Below, one piece after another: positions 47,162-58,504 of a stretch of 64,000 nt of DNA. Origin of the DNA: Antedon bifida (lineage: Eukaryota > Echinodermata > Crinoidea > Comatulida > Antedonidae); NCBI GenBank assembly GCA_963402885.1, contig OY727094.1, positions 11,162,501 through 11,226,500 of the forward strand, in the 5' to 3' direction. How positions within the stretch are numbered: position 1 is the stretch's first letter; the number at the start of each line of letters is the position of its first letter. The position numbers and the translations under genes were made by a program. The notes beneath the pieces are model-generated. The model searched no databases. It saw nothing but the letters and a program-made list of their open reading frames with translations, and was not told where the DNA came from.

Positions 47162-48634
47162 CAGGGGCGGACCCAGGGGTGTTTCCCTAGTGGCCCGGGC
47201 AACACCCTTAATCTCATACTAAATGTCGTATCTGCCACTAAATTAAAATTGAGTTCCATTTCATCGTATACAATATACATCCGGACCCGGAACTTGATAG
47301 GCTTAGTCATAAAGTAGTTACAGAGTTTTAGGGCATTTTATCATTGATGAATGTTTATAGCTTAATTGTTAAAATTGGTAAAAGAAGTAATATAATGCTG
47401 ACGCCAACGAATTTAACGACCTTCACAACCAAAATATTTCTTTGTAACAACATCTATTTAAAATGGAACGCTAAAAAATAATCCTCTGCTTCATCAGTGC
47501 ATGAATACCTAATAACCAGACAAGAACGTATCTTTGTTACGTTTTACTATCAATCCATTTTCGTATCACGCAATCCATTTTTCAACAATATAGTAGTATA
47601 ATAATAACATTTTAATAGTGCGGGATTAGTTACAGTATTGACTTTGAATAAACCATTGGTAATTTACTGAAAATCCAAAATGAACTTGTGTTATAATACA
47701 AACAAAATTATGCAATCAAAGAAAAGCTCTACTACACATGAGAAATATATGTCGGTCGATAAACTTCTGAAGACGACTAAAAAACGACAATCAGATAAAT
47801 TAATGCATTCTTGATTTTATTTCATTTCATGACACATTACCGGACTTCCCCCTCCTCTCGCAATGAACGGCAGTACAGATCTTCCCTATCTAGGCACGTG
47901 TATGTAGCCTACTACGTCAGTCACAAATTACCCACGAATACCAGTGTTACTATAGAGCCATCACAGATTACCTCTAATGGATCAAGCATTCACACATGAA
48001 TTTAAAAATTCATCGACAAACGAAATATACCCTATATTCATTCCTTTTAAATATTAGGCATATTGGCAAGGCTAATAATAATAATAATAATAATTTGCCG
48101 GGGTTTTCCATAATCTAAGGCCAATTTTTAGGCCAAATCATACTTGTGCGTATAGTTTTGTATTTCCGATGCGTGTCGTACATTTGTTTTCATTTCCGTA
48201 CGTCCGTAAATATTAGGCCGAATTATTTCCGTAGTAATTTATGGACGTTCCGAAATTTGAACCGTGTTATACCGGTAGCAGAGCAAAGTTTGCTTCTTTC
48301 TGCAAATGTCCTATCATTATTTTCTTTGTTTTATTTTTGGATTTAAAACAACACTTTTGTAAAGTGTTTATAGTGGATAAATAAAAATGATTTTTTTGGA
48401 AATTGTGGTTTTACCATCTGAATTTATTTAGCATAAAATTCAAAATAATACAATTTGACGTTTTGCTCAATATATTTATAGCAACAGTTTCATATTGTTT
48501 GTATAACTTATTAATTCAGTTATTTGTACCTTCATTGGGGTATTTATCATGAATTTTACGTGCGAGAGTACAATTTGCGGCCATCTAGGGGTGTCATTTA
48601 ACACTTTGCTTCCTCAAATACTCGACCGCCCCTG
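47162..48634. mobile_element. 1473-bp non-autonomous DNA element (copy B)
   Basis: Same CAGGGGCGG termini and ATAGC flanks as at 37164-38636. Its presence in both copies dates the insertion before the copies separated. Confidence 0.7.
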
Positions 48635-49770
48635 ATAGCTTTATCTATATTTATTTACAGCAATTTGTTGAGGAAACTAAATGTATCAATGTAAATAGAC
48701 GGTATTGATATAGTTGAGTAGGTCTACGTATCGGCTGGTGGTATAGAAACAAGGCCAACAGCCATTAAGTCGCGTGCTACAATGCATAGTGATACCGGAC
48801 CGACAAACAGACCGATAGACCGACAGACAGACCGACAGACCGACAGACAGACCGTCAGACCGACAGACCGACCGACCGACATAGTGGATTATAGAGTCGC
48901 TTCCACGCGACTAAAAATAATCGAATGCTATAATGTGAATTACTACAGTACATGATACCATAGATATTATAGTTTTGTAATATATTAAATACACTATAAT
49001 CCTCTATACACGCTATACTTCATAGCCACACATAAATATTGTAAGTAACCGCAGCGTTCCATTTTTTGATGTACGTCGGAAGGCTATGTATAATACTTTA
49101 TGCATGCTGACTACCAGTGATCTAAACAATAGGTACGCGGTTGTCTAGCGGTGTCCTTTGTACGATTCGTTCGTGCCCAAGCTCACGATACACACGTCAA
49201 TGTCATGTTACATCCTGGGACCAAAAATTCGTATTATTTTTCAGGTGAAAATCGGCAACCAATTCATGTGTAACTCTTAGAAATTTACAGACACGTATGG
49301 CTAGGCGTAGCCTACGGTCATACAGGAAATAAGGTATGAGTTATTCACGAACGAGTTTACGAATTTGTCAATTTAGCAATAACCTTTTGTACTGTGGGGC
49401 GCGTATTTGGAGGATTTTTAGAGATGAGGGTAAGGTATTGAAGATGTCGGGGATGTGGGTTCGCAGTCGGTTAAGGGTGGTTCACTGTAAAGTGGGGTTT
49501 CGCCCAAACCATATCTATAGTTATAAGTGTCTAGGTAACACTATAAATAAAAGGGCTTGTTGCTAAAGGTCTTACACGACTGTATTTCCTTAGAAGGCTT
49601 AATCATTTCCATGTTGATCCAATGATCAGAAGTTTTTTTATTCTTCCGTTGTTAAAAGTGCGATCCTTTTTGTTCTATTGTATGGTTTAGTAGTTTAAGA
49701 AAAACACGGATGTGGGAAAATTCCAGCAATTATTAATAAGGCCTGTCGTATTATTAAAGAAAGTATCTTA

Positions 49771-50150
49771 ATTTCATTCATTCATTTATTTATTTGATCA
49801 AAATTTTATAAAACAAGTAAAAAGGTTCATAAATAAAACAGTATTAAAAACAACATATAAAACAATGATAACATGTATATTTTAAAATATCTAACCGTAT
49901 AAAAACAAAGTTTAGAGAAGTAATTTCGATCAGGATCGTCCAAGAAAACCAATAACTCAGGTTTATTTCCATTGGAGTCCTAGAGGTAAAAAAAAGTTTT
50001 AAAAAGAAGTTAAAAATAAGTTTAGATGCTATGCCGTTTCGATGCGAGATTGTTTTTAACTGATTTTCTAAATACATTTACACTCTCAGTACTTTTTATC
50101 GTACTTGGTAATTTGTTCCATTCTTTAATTGCCCAAGCATAGCATTAGTC
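49771..50150 (-). pseudogene. Older LINE 3' end (copy B, uninterrupted)
   Basis: Minus-strand frame YAWAIKEWNKLPSTIKSTES... to stop passes straight through the site where copy A carries the 2.1-kb LINE. Upstream of it an in-frame stop appears, so this is itself a decayed fragment. Confidence 0.85.
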
Positions 50151-50849
50151 CAGGCAACTTATGAACAAAAAAGGGGGTAACCCAAAACCAATTGCAATAG
50201 TTTTCAAACTTTTTTTTATCTGATTCAGTACCTACCGAATAGGACACTTTATTTTCAAAATCTTTGGCTGCCAAAATTTATATAAAATGTATTCATAATG
50301 GCTAGGAAATGTTCTTTCCCCACTTTTTGAAGTGGATATGCCATCCTCAACATGTATCTTTTAATTAAAATGTGAGTTCAAATGTCCTAAAAAATTCAAG
50401 ATGGCCACCAACATTTAAAATAGCTGCTAAAGTGACTTTAATTTTTTAATTTTAATTATTTTGTCTATTAAATTGCATTTCTAAAATTTTAAGATGGTTA
50501 TGTCATCCTCAGTCATGTCATCTTAAAATTAGCATGAGACTCAAAATCCAAAATGGCTGCCAAATTCCAAAATGGCCACCATATTCATGAATATAAAAAA
50601 GCGACTAACATTTCTTAATAAAGGTAGCATTTATTTAGGATTATCGAAGAAACTAACCCATTGAACATAAATATCGAAAAATGTTTAAAATATTGAGAAT
50701 TTGTAGTAGGGTCAGTCTAATCTGTTCAAGAAACCTTGATAACATGATAACATGACCACCCTATTAGTATTATAACTAATTATTGATAAGTTATAGTGAG
50801 ACAAATCGAGACAAATTTCGAAAACATGAGGGGTCCACCTAGCTAACAC

Positions 50850-51475
50850 AATGTTGAGAATTGTTAGTTGGAGGTCTCCATTTCAATTCAAGATTTATAA
50901 AAAAAAACAGAGACCACCATTTACAATACAATATTGTGTAGGGCTTTTACAATTTATAGCAGGCAAAGACGAGACCTCTCCCTCTAGAACACACTAGAAA
51001 ATATTAATGGCGTCTTTGCCTTCAAGAAATCTTAAGAGACAGACTACAGTATTCTACTGTAGGGTCTATGCTGGTTTCCCCTTTTGACCCCAGAGAAAAT
51101 GTCTGGGGAGAAAAACCAGTAGTAGATGTCCAGGTGAATCATTAACTGTGGAAAATGTCGATGGAAAAATGTGGAAGGAAAAATGTCTCTGGGAGAAACC
51201 AGCCTGTTCCTCGTACTGTACTAAATTTCTGACATACTATTGAAAGTTTATTGGGGTCTATGTTTTTAAGTAATATTGAAAACAAAAGGCTCCATCTACA
51301 ACACAATATTGAAAATGTTTAGTAGGAGTCTCTCTTTTCATAATTTCACAGTAACACCACTCTCTTGAACATAATAAATTATTGTGAACTTTTTCCAAAA
51401 CCCAAAACAGAGACCCAATATAGAATACAATATTAAGAAGAATTTTTAGTAGAGATCTCTGTTTAGTCAAATTAA
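50850..51475. repeat. Three GAGACC...ACAATATTG...GGTCTC hairpin-like repeats
   Basis: Around 50840-50955, 51285-51340 and 51405-51472, short blocks share AGAGACC, (C)ACAATATTG and TTTAGTAG-AGTCTCT/GATCTCT in inverted arrangement. Non-coding MITE-like relics. Confidence 0.55.
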
Positions 51476-51794
51476 CCTATAACAGTTGAGATATTCTCTC
51501 CTAAATTATTATTTTTTCCAAAAAAGTGTTAAAAATACAGTTTTTACTGCAAAAACATTCTTTAATCACATGTAAATGTGATATATTTGATATCATTGGG
51601 TTGATAATTGAAGTAGCTACCATGTGGTACCAAACACATAGTAGATAGGATATTAATCTTAGTTTATGTCGGTAAATCGTGTACCATGTGCATTTTGGTT
51701 CCCAGCCTTTATAAAATTATTACCAAGATAAGATGCTACATTTCTATACTGCATTTTGTGCATAGTGTTTAATTTTATTTGAGTCACCCTATCC

Positions 51795-52560
51795 TCAACA
51801 CACAATTATCCCTAAGCTATCTAGTTCTTTTTGTCCTACATGAAATCGAGGACCTTCATTAAGGATAAATCTCACAAATTTGTTTTGCATAATCTGCAGT
51901 TTATTTTTTAGTGTTTTTAGTGCTGCAGTGTACCACGATGAACATGCATAGTCAAAGTGGTTTTGAAGAATTTTTCGTTTGTTTTCTCTAAGAAAAGATG
52001 CTTGTCTATAGAGAACTTTAAAATCCCCGACCATTTTCATTTTATATTTGGTTCCAAATAACATGGCCTCAGTTTTTCCCATATGGAAGGACAACTTGTT
52101 GTCAAAGAGCCATTTATTACAGGCTGACAATTCTGACCTTAATCTAGAGGCTATTACACATGGGTTGTTTCCGGATACTAAAAGAACGCTGTCGTCAGCG
52201 CATTAAATCAACTTACAATTTACACTTATTTCCATATCGTTAACATACCATAGAAATAATAGAGGCCACAATATACTTCCAAGAGGCACACCAGGAGAAA
52301 TTTCAAGTTGCTTAAATTCTACCCTATTTGTATATACTAATTGTTGCCTATTCTTGAGATATGATTTGAACCAATCTATTGGTCCAATCCCAATTGCCTT
52401 TAGTTTTTCGATCAATATACCATAGTCAAAGTCAAATTTATATATAACATTGACATACTGTAACATATTTGTTTTTAATATTTGTATATATGTATTTCCT
52501 TGGAAACCTGCCCACAATCTCTGATTTTTGCAAGAGAGGTATAAATAAAAGTATGAAAAC
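51795..52560 (-). pseudogene. Degenerate LINE with internal deletion
   Basis: Minus strand: LIEKLKAIGIG and WFKSYLKNRQQLVYTN (RT), SPGVPLGSILWPLLFLWYVN (motif B), then a stop directly before CADDSVLL (motif C), then KWLFDNKLSFHMGKTE. The frame jumps from GDFKV straight to LYRQASFLRENKR and HFDYACSSWY, so several dozen thumb residues are deleted. It ends GQKELDSLGI. Non-functional. Confidence 0.85.
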
Positions 52561-52568
52561 CACCTCTC
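52408..52568. repeat. Local duplication, left member
   Basis: CGATCAATATACCATAGTCA through AACCACCTCTC is repeated at 53370-53568 almost exactly. A poly-C run (52571-52590) directly follows the left member. Confidence 0.9.
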
Positions 52569-52647
52569 ACCCCCTCCCCCCCCCCCCCCCGGTCGGGGAA
52601 AGCTGAAAAGAAAATAAAACCATATTAAGTGTACTACAATATATTTT

Positions 52648-53010
52648 AAGTAACTGCGGCATTCCATTTTTGACGTACGTCGGAGGGTTATACACTTTAT
52701 GCATGCTGACTGACAGCGAAGTAAACAGTATGTGGTACGCATTTGTCTGGCGGTGTCTCTTTGTACGAATCATTCATGCATGGCCCGGCCGGCTCACTGC
52801 GGTATACGCGTCGATATATCTGGGCTGTATCGTATTACATCCAGGGACCAAAATGTGGATTTTCTAGATTCCAGGCGAAAATCGTAACTTCATTTGCAAC
52901 TACGCATCGACGTACATTTATACAAGGATAAAGGTACGATTTATGTTCTCACGGTTGAGTTTACGAATTGTTTCAATTTACGAATAACCATTGGTGTACC
53001 GCGTAAATGT
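52648..53010. repeat. Diverged copy of the 39.05/49.03-kb block
   Basis: Shares GTAACTGCGGCATTCCATTT, TTTATGCATGCTGACT and GAGTTTACGAATT in order with 39045-39400. Contains short ORFs in different frames from the other copies, so not conserved as coding. Confidence 0.7.
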
Positions 53011-53369
53011 TCGCTGTCGATTAAGGGGGTTGGGTAGGGGTCTGGTGACATGGTCACGTTTCTTTCGCGCATAAAGATATGTTTTTTGGTACTACAAAAT
53101 TAATTGAAGAGAAATGATGACCTAACGTCTATGATATGTTTTTTTTTATAATAAAAATTATAGGTTGGTCAATATTGTTTCTATTGTTTGTCCCTAGGCA
53201 TACTTCGTGCATTTTCGAAACATCTCTTTGTTTAGTACTTTCAAGTCCTTAGGTAATTGGGATCATACATATTAGGGGCCTACATACCAAAAGGATGACA
53301 ACATCAAAAGATCAAATTACGCAACAGGCTTGGACATGCCAAGCTTCAGCTCAGTATCATTTCAGTATT

Positions 53370-53568
53370 ATTCGATCAATATACCATAGTCAAAGTCAAG
53401 TGCTTGACTTTACCGAATTTAGCCCTTACGTAAATTTATATATAACATTGACATACTGTAACATATTTGTTTTTAATATTTGTATATATGTATTTCCTTG
53501 GAAACCTGCCCACAATCTCTGATTTTTGCAAGAGAGATATAAATCCAAGTAGCAAAACCACCTCTCTT
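53370..53568. repeat. Local duplication, right member
   Basis: Same as 52408-52568 but with an insertion of about 35 bp (GTGCTTGACTTTACCG...) after CAAAGTCAA. It lies about 210 bp upstream of the Ly-6 gene start codon, so the duplication brought LINE-derived sequence next to its promoter. Confidence 0.9.
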
Positions 53569-53686
53569 GCTGAATAATAATTCCCATTACTCTCCTAAAA
53601 GCACGCCTTTTGTCTAGTACTTTTCAGTTGGCTAATTGTGCATTGTGACCTGAAACAAATCTACGCTTTAGTAGTTCTAGCTATAC

Positions 53687-53694
53687 TATATAAG
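53687..53694 (+). promoter_or_regulatory. TATA box, Ly-6 gene
   Basis: TATATAAG about 85-90 bp upstream of the ATG, consistent with a short 5' leader. Assigned by position and consensus only. Confidence 0.6.
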
Positions 53695-53777
53695 TGGCCA
53701 ACCTGCTTGGATCACCAGCATATCCATCGGTGTCATCAATCAATCAATTATCTCGGACGTCTTTGGAAAGAAGGATC

Positions 53778-53826
53778 ATGAAGTATTTGCTAGCCGTTTT
53801 TGCAGTTGCAATTTTTACTGCAGGAG
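53778..53826 (+). CDS. Ly-6 gene exon 1 (signal peptide)
   Basis: ATG at 53778 followed by 16 codons plus one base to donor GGAG|gtatgt. The upstream in-frame ATG at 53694 would disrupt the signal peptide's N-terminal position, so the inner ATG was preferred. Confidence 0.82.
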
Positions 53827-55552
53827 GTATGTTAACGAATATTGTAATGAATAACAATTTTTTAAGCAATCTTTTTAGTCATAAGTTGTACTTAACATTC
53901 TACTCATTTGCATAAAAACGTAGTTCAGCGAGCAATGGCGTTTAACGTGCTTGCTTGCATTAAAACAAATCATTGAACAGTAAGGGCCTAAAACTTGCAT
54001 ATTGGTGTTATAAAACAAATTATTGAAATGAACAATTCTTATTGTTTGGCTTAATTAAAAACATAAAAAAATCTATTAAATCAATCTGGTGCACAAGTAG
54101 CTGATGGAATATACGTGTTTCTACGTTGTTCACAAAACAAAACCAGAGCGTATCGTACTTGGTTATAAAAGTCCATCCGACCACTACATAAACTGAATAA
54201 ATAATTATTCAAATTTCAAATTATGAAAAAAATTATTTCAAAAAATAAATCCTCACTAATTAACATATTAAAAAAGTATGTTTATTCTTTTCGTATGAAC
54301 AATATTTAAACCATATTGCCCATTTACTCCTGCTACACCTATACCTGATGTTTTTATTTTGTATGTTACGCGTACACGCGCGCTAAAGAGACATTTTGAG
54401 TAAAAATAAGCATATTTTCAATCTATTATAGGTCTAGCTCCTCGGGATGGATGGATTGTGACACCTAATGTTTAAAATATATGATTTAAGCTGATGAGTT
54501 GTAGATATGAATGTATATAAAATTCATATGTTCATATGCCCACTTACATTTTTTTAAGGTTTCTCATTCGTGTATGTGAATTTTCGCGAATAACCTAACT
54601 CGTACGCAGTAACGAGCTCAAATCTAGGAGGCTTATACGCTATTTGTTTCTGCGTAAATGCTATTATTTATTGTTATTTATTATTAGGCCTATATTTTCT
54701 ATATATATTTTTTTGTTTTTACCAGCTTTAATAAAATAAACTAGCATGAAATGAATACTAAATATATGGACTATAACTGATAGTTATATAATAATTATAT
54801 TTCTGACAACCTTTTTAATACAGTATCGGGCATCCCAAGTGAAAATTAGCTACGACTTTTTTATGACTATTTTTTTTTTAACGTAGCTCATAATTGTGTA
54901 GTAATAACTTCCTCCCGGTATATGAGAGATTGTTTACGTCTATTACGATACTTATATTTTTAGCTGGTGCTATCAACTGTTATAACTGTGTAGATTGTGA
55001 TAAACCAAAAGACAGTATCGACTGCACATCTTTGTTTGACACGTGTATCTTGACCGTTGTAAATGGACGTGAGTGCTACACCTTTTAGATACAATTGTAT
55101 TCCAAATATATTTCTATTTGAAAAAACTGGATAATTATGTGATCGTGTGATAATTTAGGATTTTCCAGATTTTTTCTTTTACGTTTTTTTTTTGTATAGG
55201 GACAACAATTGTGTAACCACCCTATAGAAGATTTATTATTTGTTGTGTTAAATACAGTTGTAAATCAGTAGATAATATTATTATTGAATAAGCGTCTATG
55301 ATGTTGGTTACTCATTCTATACACACAGGCCGAAGCGTGAAATTTATACCACTTTTTTTTATAGAAAAAACCCGTACCTGCTCTACTGAAGATTTATGTG
55401 ATCTTCTGACACCAAAATGTGACGATGAAACACAAGATAACTGCTCTACATGTTGCGATACAGATAACTGCAACTCAGCTGGAATTGTAGGGATCAACTT
55501 CTTCGCTGTAGTCAGTGTTGTGTTGATCAGTTTGTTCTTTACGCAACAGTAG
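53778..55552 (+). CDS. Ly-6/uPAR (three-finger) domain protein, GPI-type, 3 exons
   Basis: Join 53778..53826, 54964..55068, 55365..55552; about 113 residues. Signal peptide MKYLLAVFAVAIFTAG (1-16). The mature domain starts INCYNCVDC with 12 cysteines, ending in the family signature CSTCCDTDNCN, then a spacer and hydrophobic tail (GINFFAVVSVVLISLFF) as for GPI attachment. Predicted small cell-surface protein; Ly-6 proteins are ligand-binding or modulators, and the target is unknown here. Introns are both phase 1, the family's usual phase, and signal peptide and domain halves are on separate exons as is typical. An alternative exon 3 acceptor at 55329 keeps the frame and would add 12 residues. 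No other Ly-6 gene is in the window. Confidence 0.88.
54964..55068 (+). CDS. Ly-6 gene exon 2
   Basis: Acceptor tatttttag| then GAINCYNCVDCDKPKDSIDC and later FDTCILTVVNG; donor GGAC|gtgagt leaves one base. Carries cysteines 1-5. Confidence 0.87.
55365..55552 (+). CDS. Ly-6 gene exon 3
   Basis: Acceptor cactttttttttatag| then KTRTCSTEDLCDLLTPKC, the CSTCCDTDNCN signature, the GPI tail and TAG at 55550-55552. Confidence 0.88.
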
Positions 55553-55656
55553 GATACAGGCCAAACGAATGTATCGATTAAAACAAAATATTAATGCTTT
55601 TACTTCATATATTTCGCTGTCGCATCGTATAAGGTGTGGTTTTAGTATGTGTATTT

Positions 55657-55662
55657 AATAAA
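55657..55662 (+). promoter_or_regulatory. Polyadenylation signal, Ly-6 gene
   Basis: AATAAA about 105 bp past the stop codon, in an AT-rich 3' region. Confidence 0.65.
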
Positions 55663-55669
55663 TATACAT

Positions 55670-56380
55670 GTATACATTATTTTATTATGGTATCTACTTT
55701 AGTTTAGAACATTTAAAGCATTTATTAAAACCAGGAAGTGGTTGCAAAATTTTTAGTTTTTATAAACTACTAATAATATTAATAGTACTAAAATAGGAAC
55801 ATGTACGGTAGGCACACGTCAGCTTTTCCCAATCAAGAATCTTGATTGTTTTTATATCAACTTTTTCACCTAATTTACATGATCTTATGCAAGTAAATAT
55901 CAGTAACATTAAAATGTATTGTTATTTCGATTTATTTTCTTTTATATTAAAACATGTTTAACCGATAGCGTATTGTTATTATCATTATTATTCTTTGTTT
56001 ATCGGTCGCAAAAATAACTAATTCACCAGGAGGTTATTATGGGATCGACTCTCGGAGCGTGATACTTATGTTCATAGCAATCCAGGACATTTTAACGTCA
56101 GATATTGCCAAAATTAGCTATTATACAAATAATTAATGTGTATGAGTGCAATTATTGTACAAATCATTTCATGAGGTGAAAATAGAACATTTTGGCTCTA
56201 GGTTATCACCTGGTTTACTCATGCAGGTTGTTTTTTTCAAATTAAATGAAATTAATTATAATAAGTAGGCCTACACACAAAATGTATAAATATTGCCGGC
56301 GTTCTACTCACATAAATATTGTATCTGAGTAAACTCAGATAGAAACTATATATATAACACCTAAATAAATTCATGTCATT
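55670..56380. other. Intergenic, nothing supported
   Basis: AT-rich; no splice-flanked ORF or clear repeat. Confidence 0.5.
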
Positions 56381-56381
56381 T

Positions 56382-56753
56382 GATTGGACGAATGTGGGTC
56401 ACATGGCGTGCAATAGTACGCACTATTAAATGATCGAATATTAGTTCTTTTTTTCGTGTACGAAAAAAAAAATTTTCGCGATTGGAAAATATTTTGTTTT
56501 ATACTGCTTTTGAACTACAACAGCGCCACCTATTTGTACTTTCGCGGCGATTGAATGTTATGATGACGATTGGACGAATGTGGGTCACATGGCGTGCAAT
56601 AGTACGCACTATTAAATGATCGATTATTAGTTCTTTTTTTCGTGTACGAAAAAAAAAATTTTTGCGATTGGAAAATATTTTGTTTTATACTGCTTTTGAA
56701 CTACAACAGCGCCACCTATTTGTACTTTCGCGGCGATTGAATGTTATGATGAC
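56382..56753. repeat. Two 186-bp tandem copies
   Basis: GATTGGACGAATGTGGGTCA starts at 56382 and 56568. The copies differ at only a few positions (for example CGAATATTAG versus CGATTATTAG). Each contains CGTGTACGAAAAAAAAA and ACAGCGCCACCTATT. Recent duplication; non-coding. Confidence 0.95.
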
Positions 56754-57238
56754 TGAAGTACATTTCTGGAGAGATATATGTACTAATTTAGATCAAAAAG
56801 GCATTTAAATTAGCTTTAGATAGTGTGTAAGATTTTTATTAATTAATGGGAACATCTCTAAAAGACGTAAAAACGTTAGAAAAACCATGATAAGTTCAAA
56901 TTGTGTGTCAAAGTTTTGCCTTTCAGCCAAGCTAGTACTAGGTTTAGCCTATATAGGCCTAGGCCTGTTACTATTAGGCTAGGCCTAGCCTAGTCGTTTT
57001 AGCCTTGCTATGCCTAGGATTGTTTTGTCATTTGTTGAAATAATTAACACTAAAATAGGTGTGTTTATAAAATCAATATAAATATAACATTTAATTTAAT
57101 ATTAATAAAAACCAAATGTTACTGTTTTAATCATTGTGAATTAAATTTAGGACTTGGCTAGGCCTACCTTTTATTTGATTCAAATGACAGGAATCTATTT
57201 AGATGTTATATAAAACAAATATTGAATGTATGTAATTC

Positions 57239-57348
57239 GTGTAATGGTACAAATAATGGCATTTGGTGAATGATGAAAGGTTAAATTGAATATCGTTGAT
57301 ATATAACCTTACATCATTCACCTCATGTCATTATTTGTACCATTACAC
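57239..57348. repeat. Hairpin element, ~45-bp arms
   Basis: GTGTAATGGTACAAATAATG at 57239 and its reverse complement ending at 57348; pairing continues through GGTGAATGATG-AAGGTT with a few mismatches and weaker pairing outside. A MITE or its relic. Confidence 0.8.
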
Positions 57349-57901
57349 TCATAAACATTCATTATTTGTATACTATACACTTTGAAATTAGCTAGAGGCT
57401 ATTAAAGGTGTTGTACTCACTTCTATACACAACAACCACAAATATAAATATTTAGAAATGTTTAAGTTAAGTTTTATCGGACTAAATTATAGACTAAATG
57501 TTTTTGACGTTACAAAGAACCTAAACTAAAATCCACACATAAATATTCATGATGTTGACAGAAACCCTGGAAAATATTTTTCACGCGGTAATCGCAAATG
57601 AATGAATGAAATGAATTATTCCTTATATAGACCTATACATGGAAAAATCTTTGGAACTGCTAATGCAAAAACAACAAAAATAAAAATAAAAACGTTCTAA
57701 TATATATGTTGAAATATTTATTTTTTTGACATCCAACTATTATGTACATATCAAATTAATTAATTAAACTCACACATAAGTTAAGAATAAATTGTGATTA
57801 TACAGGTTTAGGTATATCATAGCTATGCCTACATATTAACGGATTCTGCCAAAAGAAAGGACAATTAAATCAGCAATGCGACGTCAGACTAGACCTATAG
57901 C

Positions 57902-57924
57902 TAGCGTACGATGTTCGTACGCTA
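57902..57924. repeat. Short perfect hairpin
   Basis: TAGCGTACGA, loop TGT, then TCGTACGCTA. No terminator-like context. Confidence 0.7.
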
Positions 57925-58504
57925 CCGCTCTTTACCAGCTATAGGCCTAAAAAACTAAGCCCAACCAGCCCAACGAGAACTTTCGACGCGAGCTATTTAG
58001 GTAGTGAATTGTTTTCTATTTTTATCATTATTAACCTTAATAGAACGCACATTTAAGACAAGAAATGACCTGGTTTAATGTTTTTAAGGTTATATGCATT
58101 ATTTTTACGAAACGTCAAAAATTGCAGGTCCAGAGAAACATCGAGATATAAGAGAAAAAGAGTACAGTAATGCCGATCATCAGACAGTGACAATGTGTTT
58201 GCGAGTATGACGTCATGAGCTCAGGCATGCATCATGAATATTTCATAAAACATTCACGCCCTCTATAGTTTCTGCCTTAACCTAATAGGGAAAAAATAGT
58301 GCGTCCGGTTTCATTCTATAATCATCCTATGAATGAATAGTCATTTATTTATATTAACTGTAAACGTAAAGACTAACCGTAATCATATTGAATACAATAA
58401 AAACTAGATAATTATGTTGTGCTCAATAGAACATAAACCAAGTCAGAGGAATTGTGTGTCCTGTGAACTTTAACTCTAAACACTCTATGAATAATATTAT
58501 TGAC

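Larger units (their letters stand above)
42885..50350. repeat. Large duplicated segment, copy B
   Basis: Collinear with copy A and lacking its three insertions. It has about 37 bp (43403-43440) that copy A lacks. After the duplication ends at ...CCATCCTCAA, copy B continues into sequence containing AAGATGGCC-type motifs, unlike the right flank of copy A. Confidence 0.97.

Noticed and set aside
52203-52742. 179-residue ORF as an intact gene
   Set aside because: Its first half is translated from unrelated sequence and a poly-C run; only the second half is LINE RT and it ends in a stop directly before the catalytic ADD.
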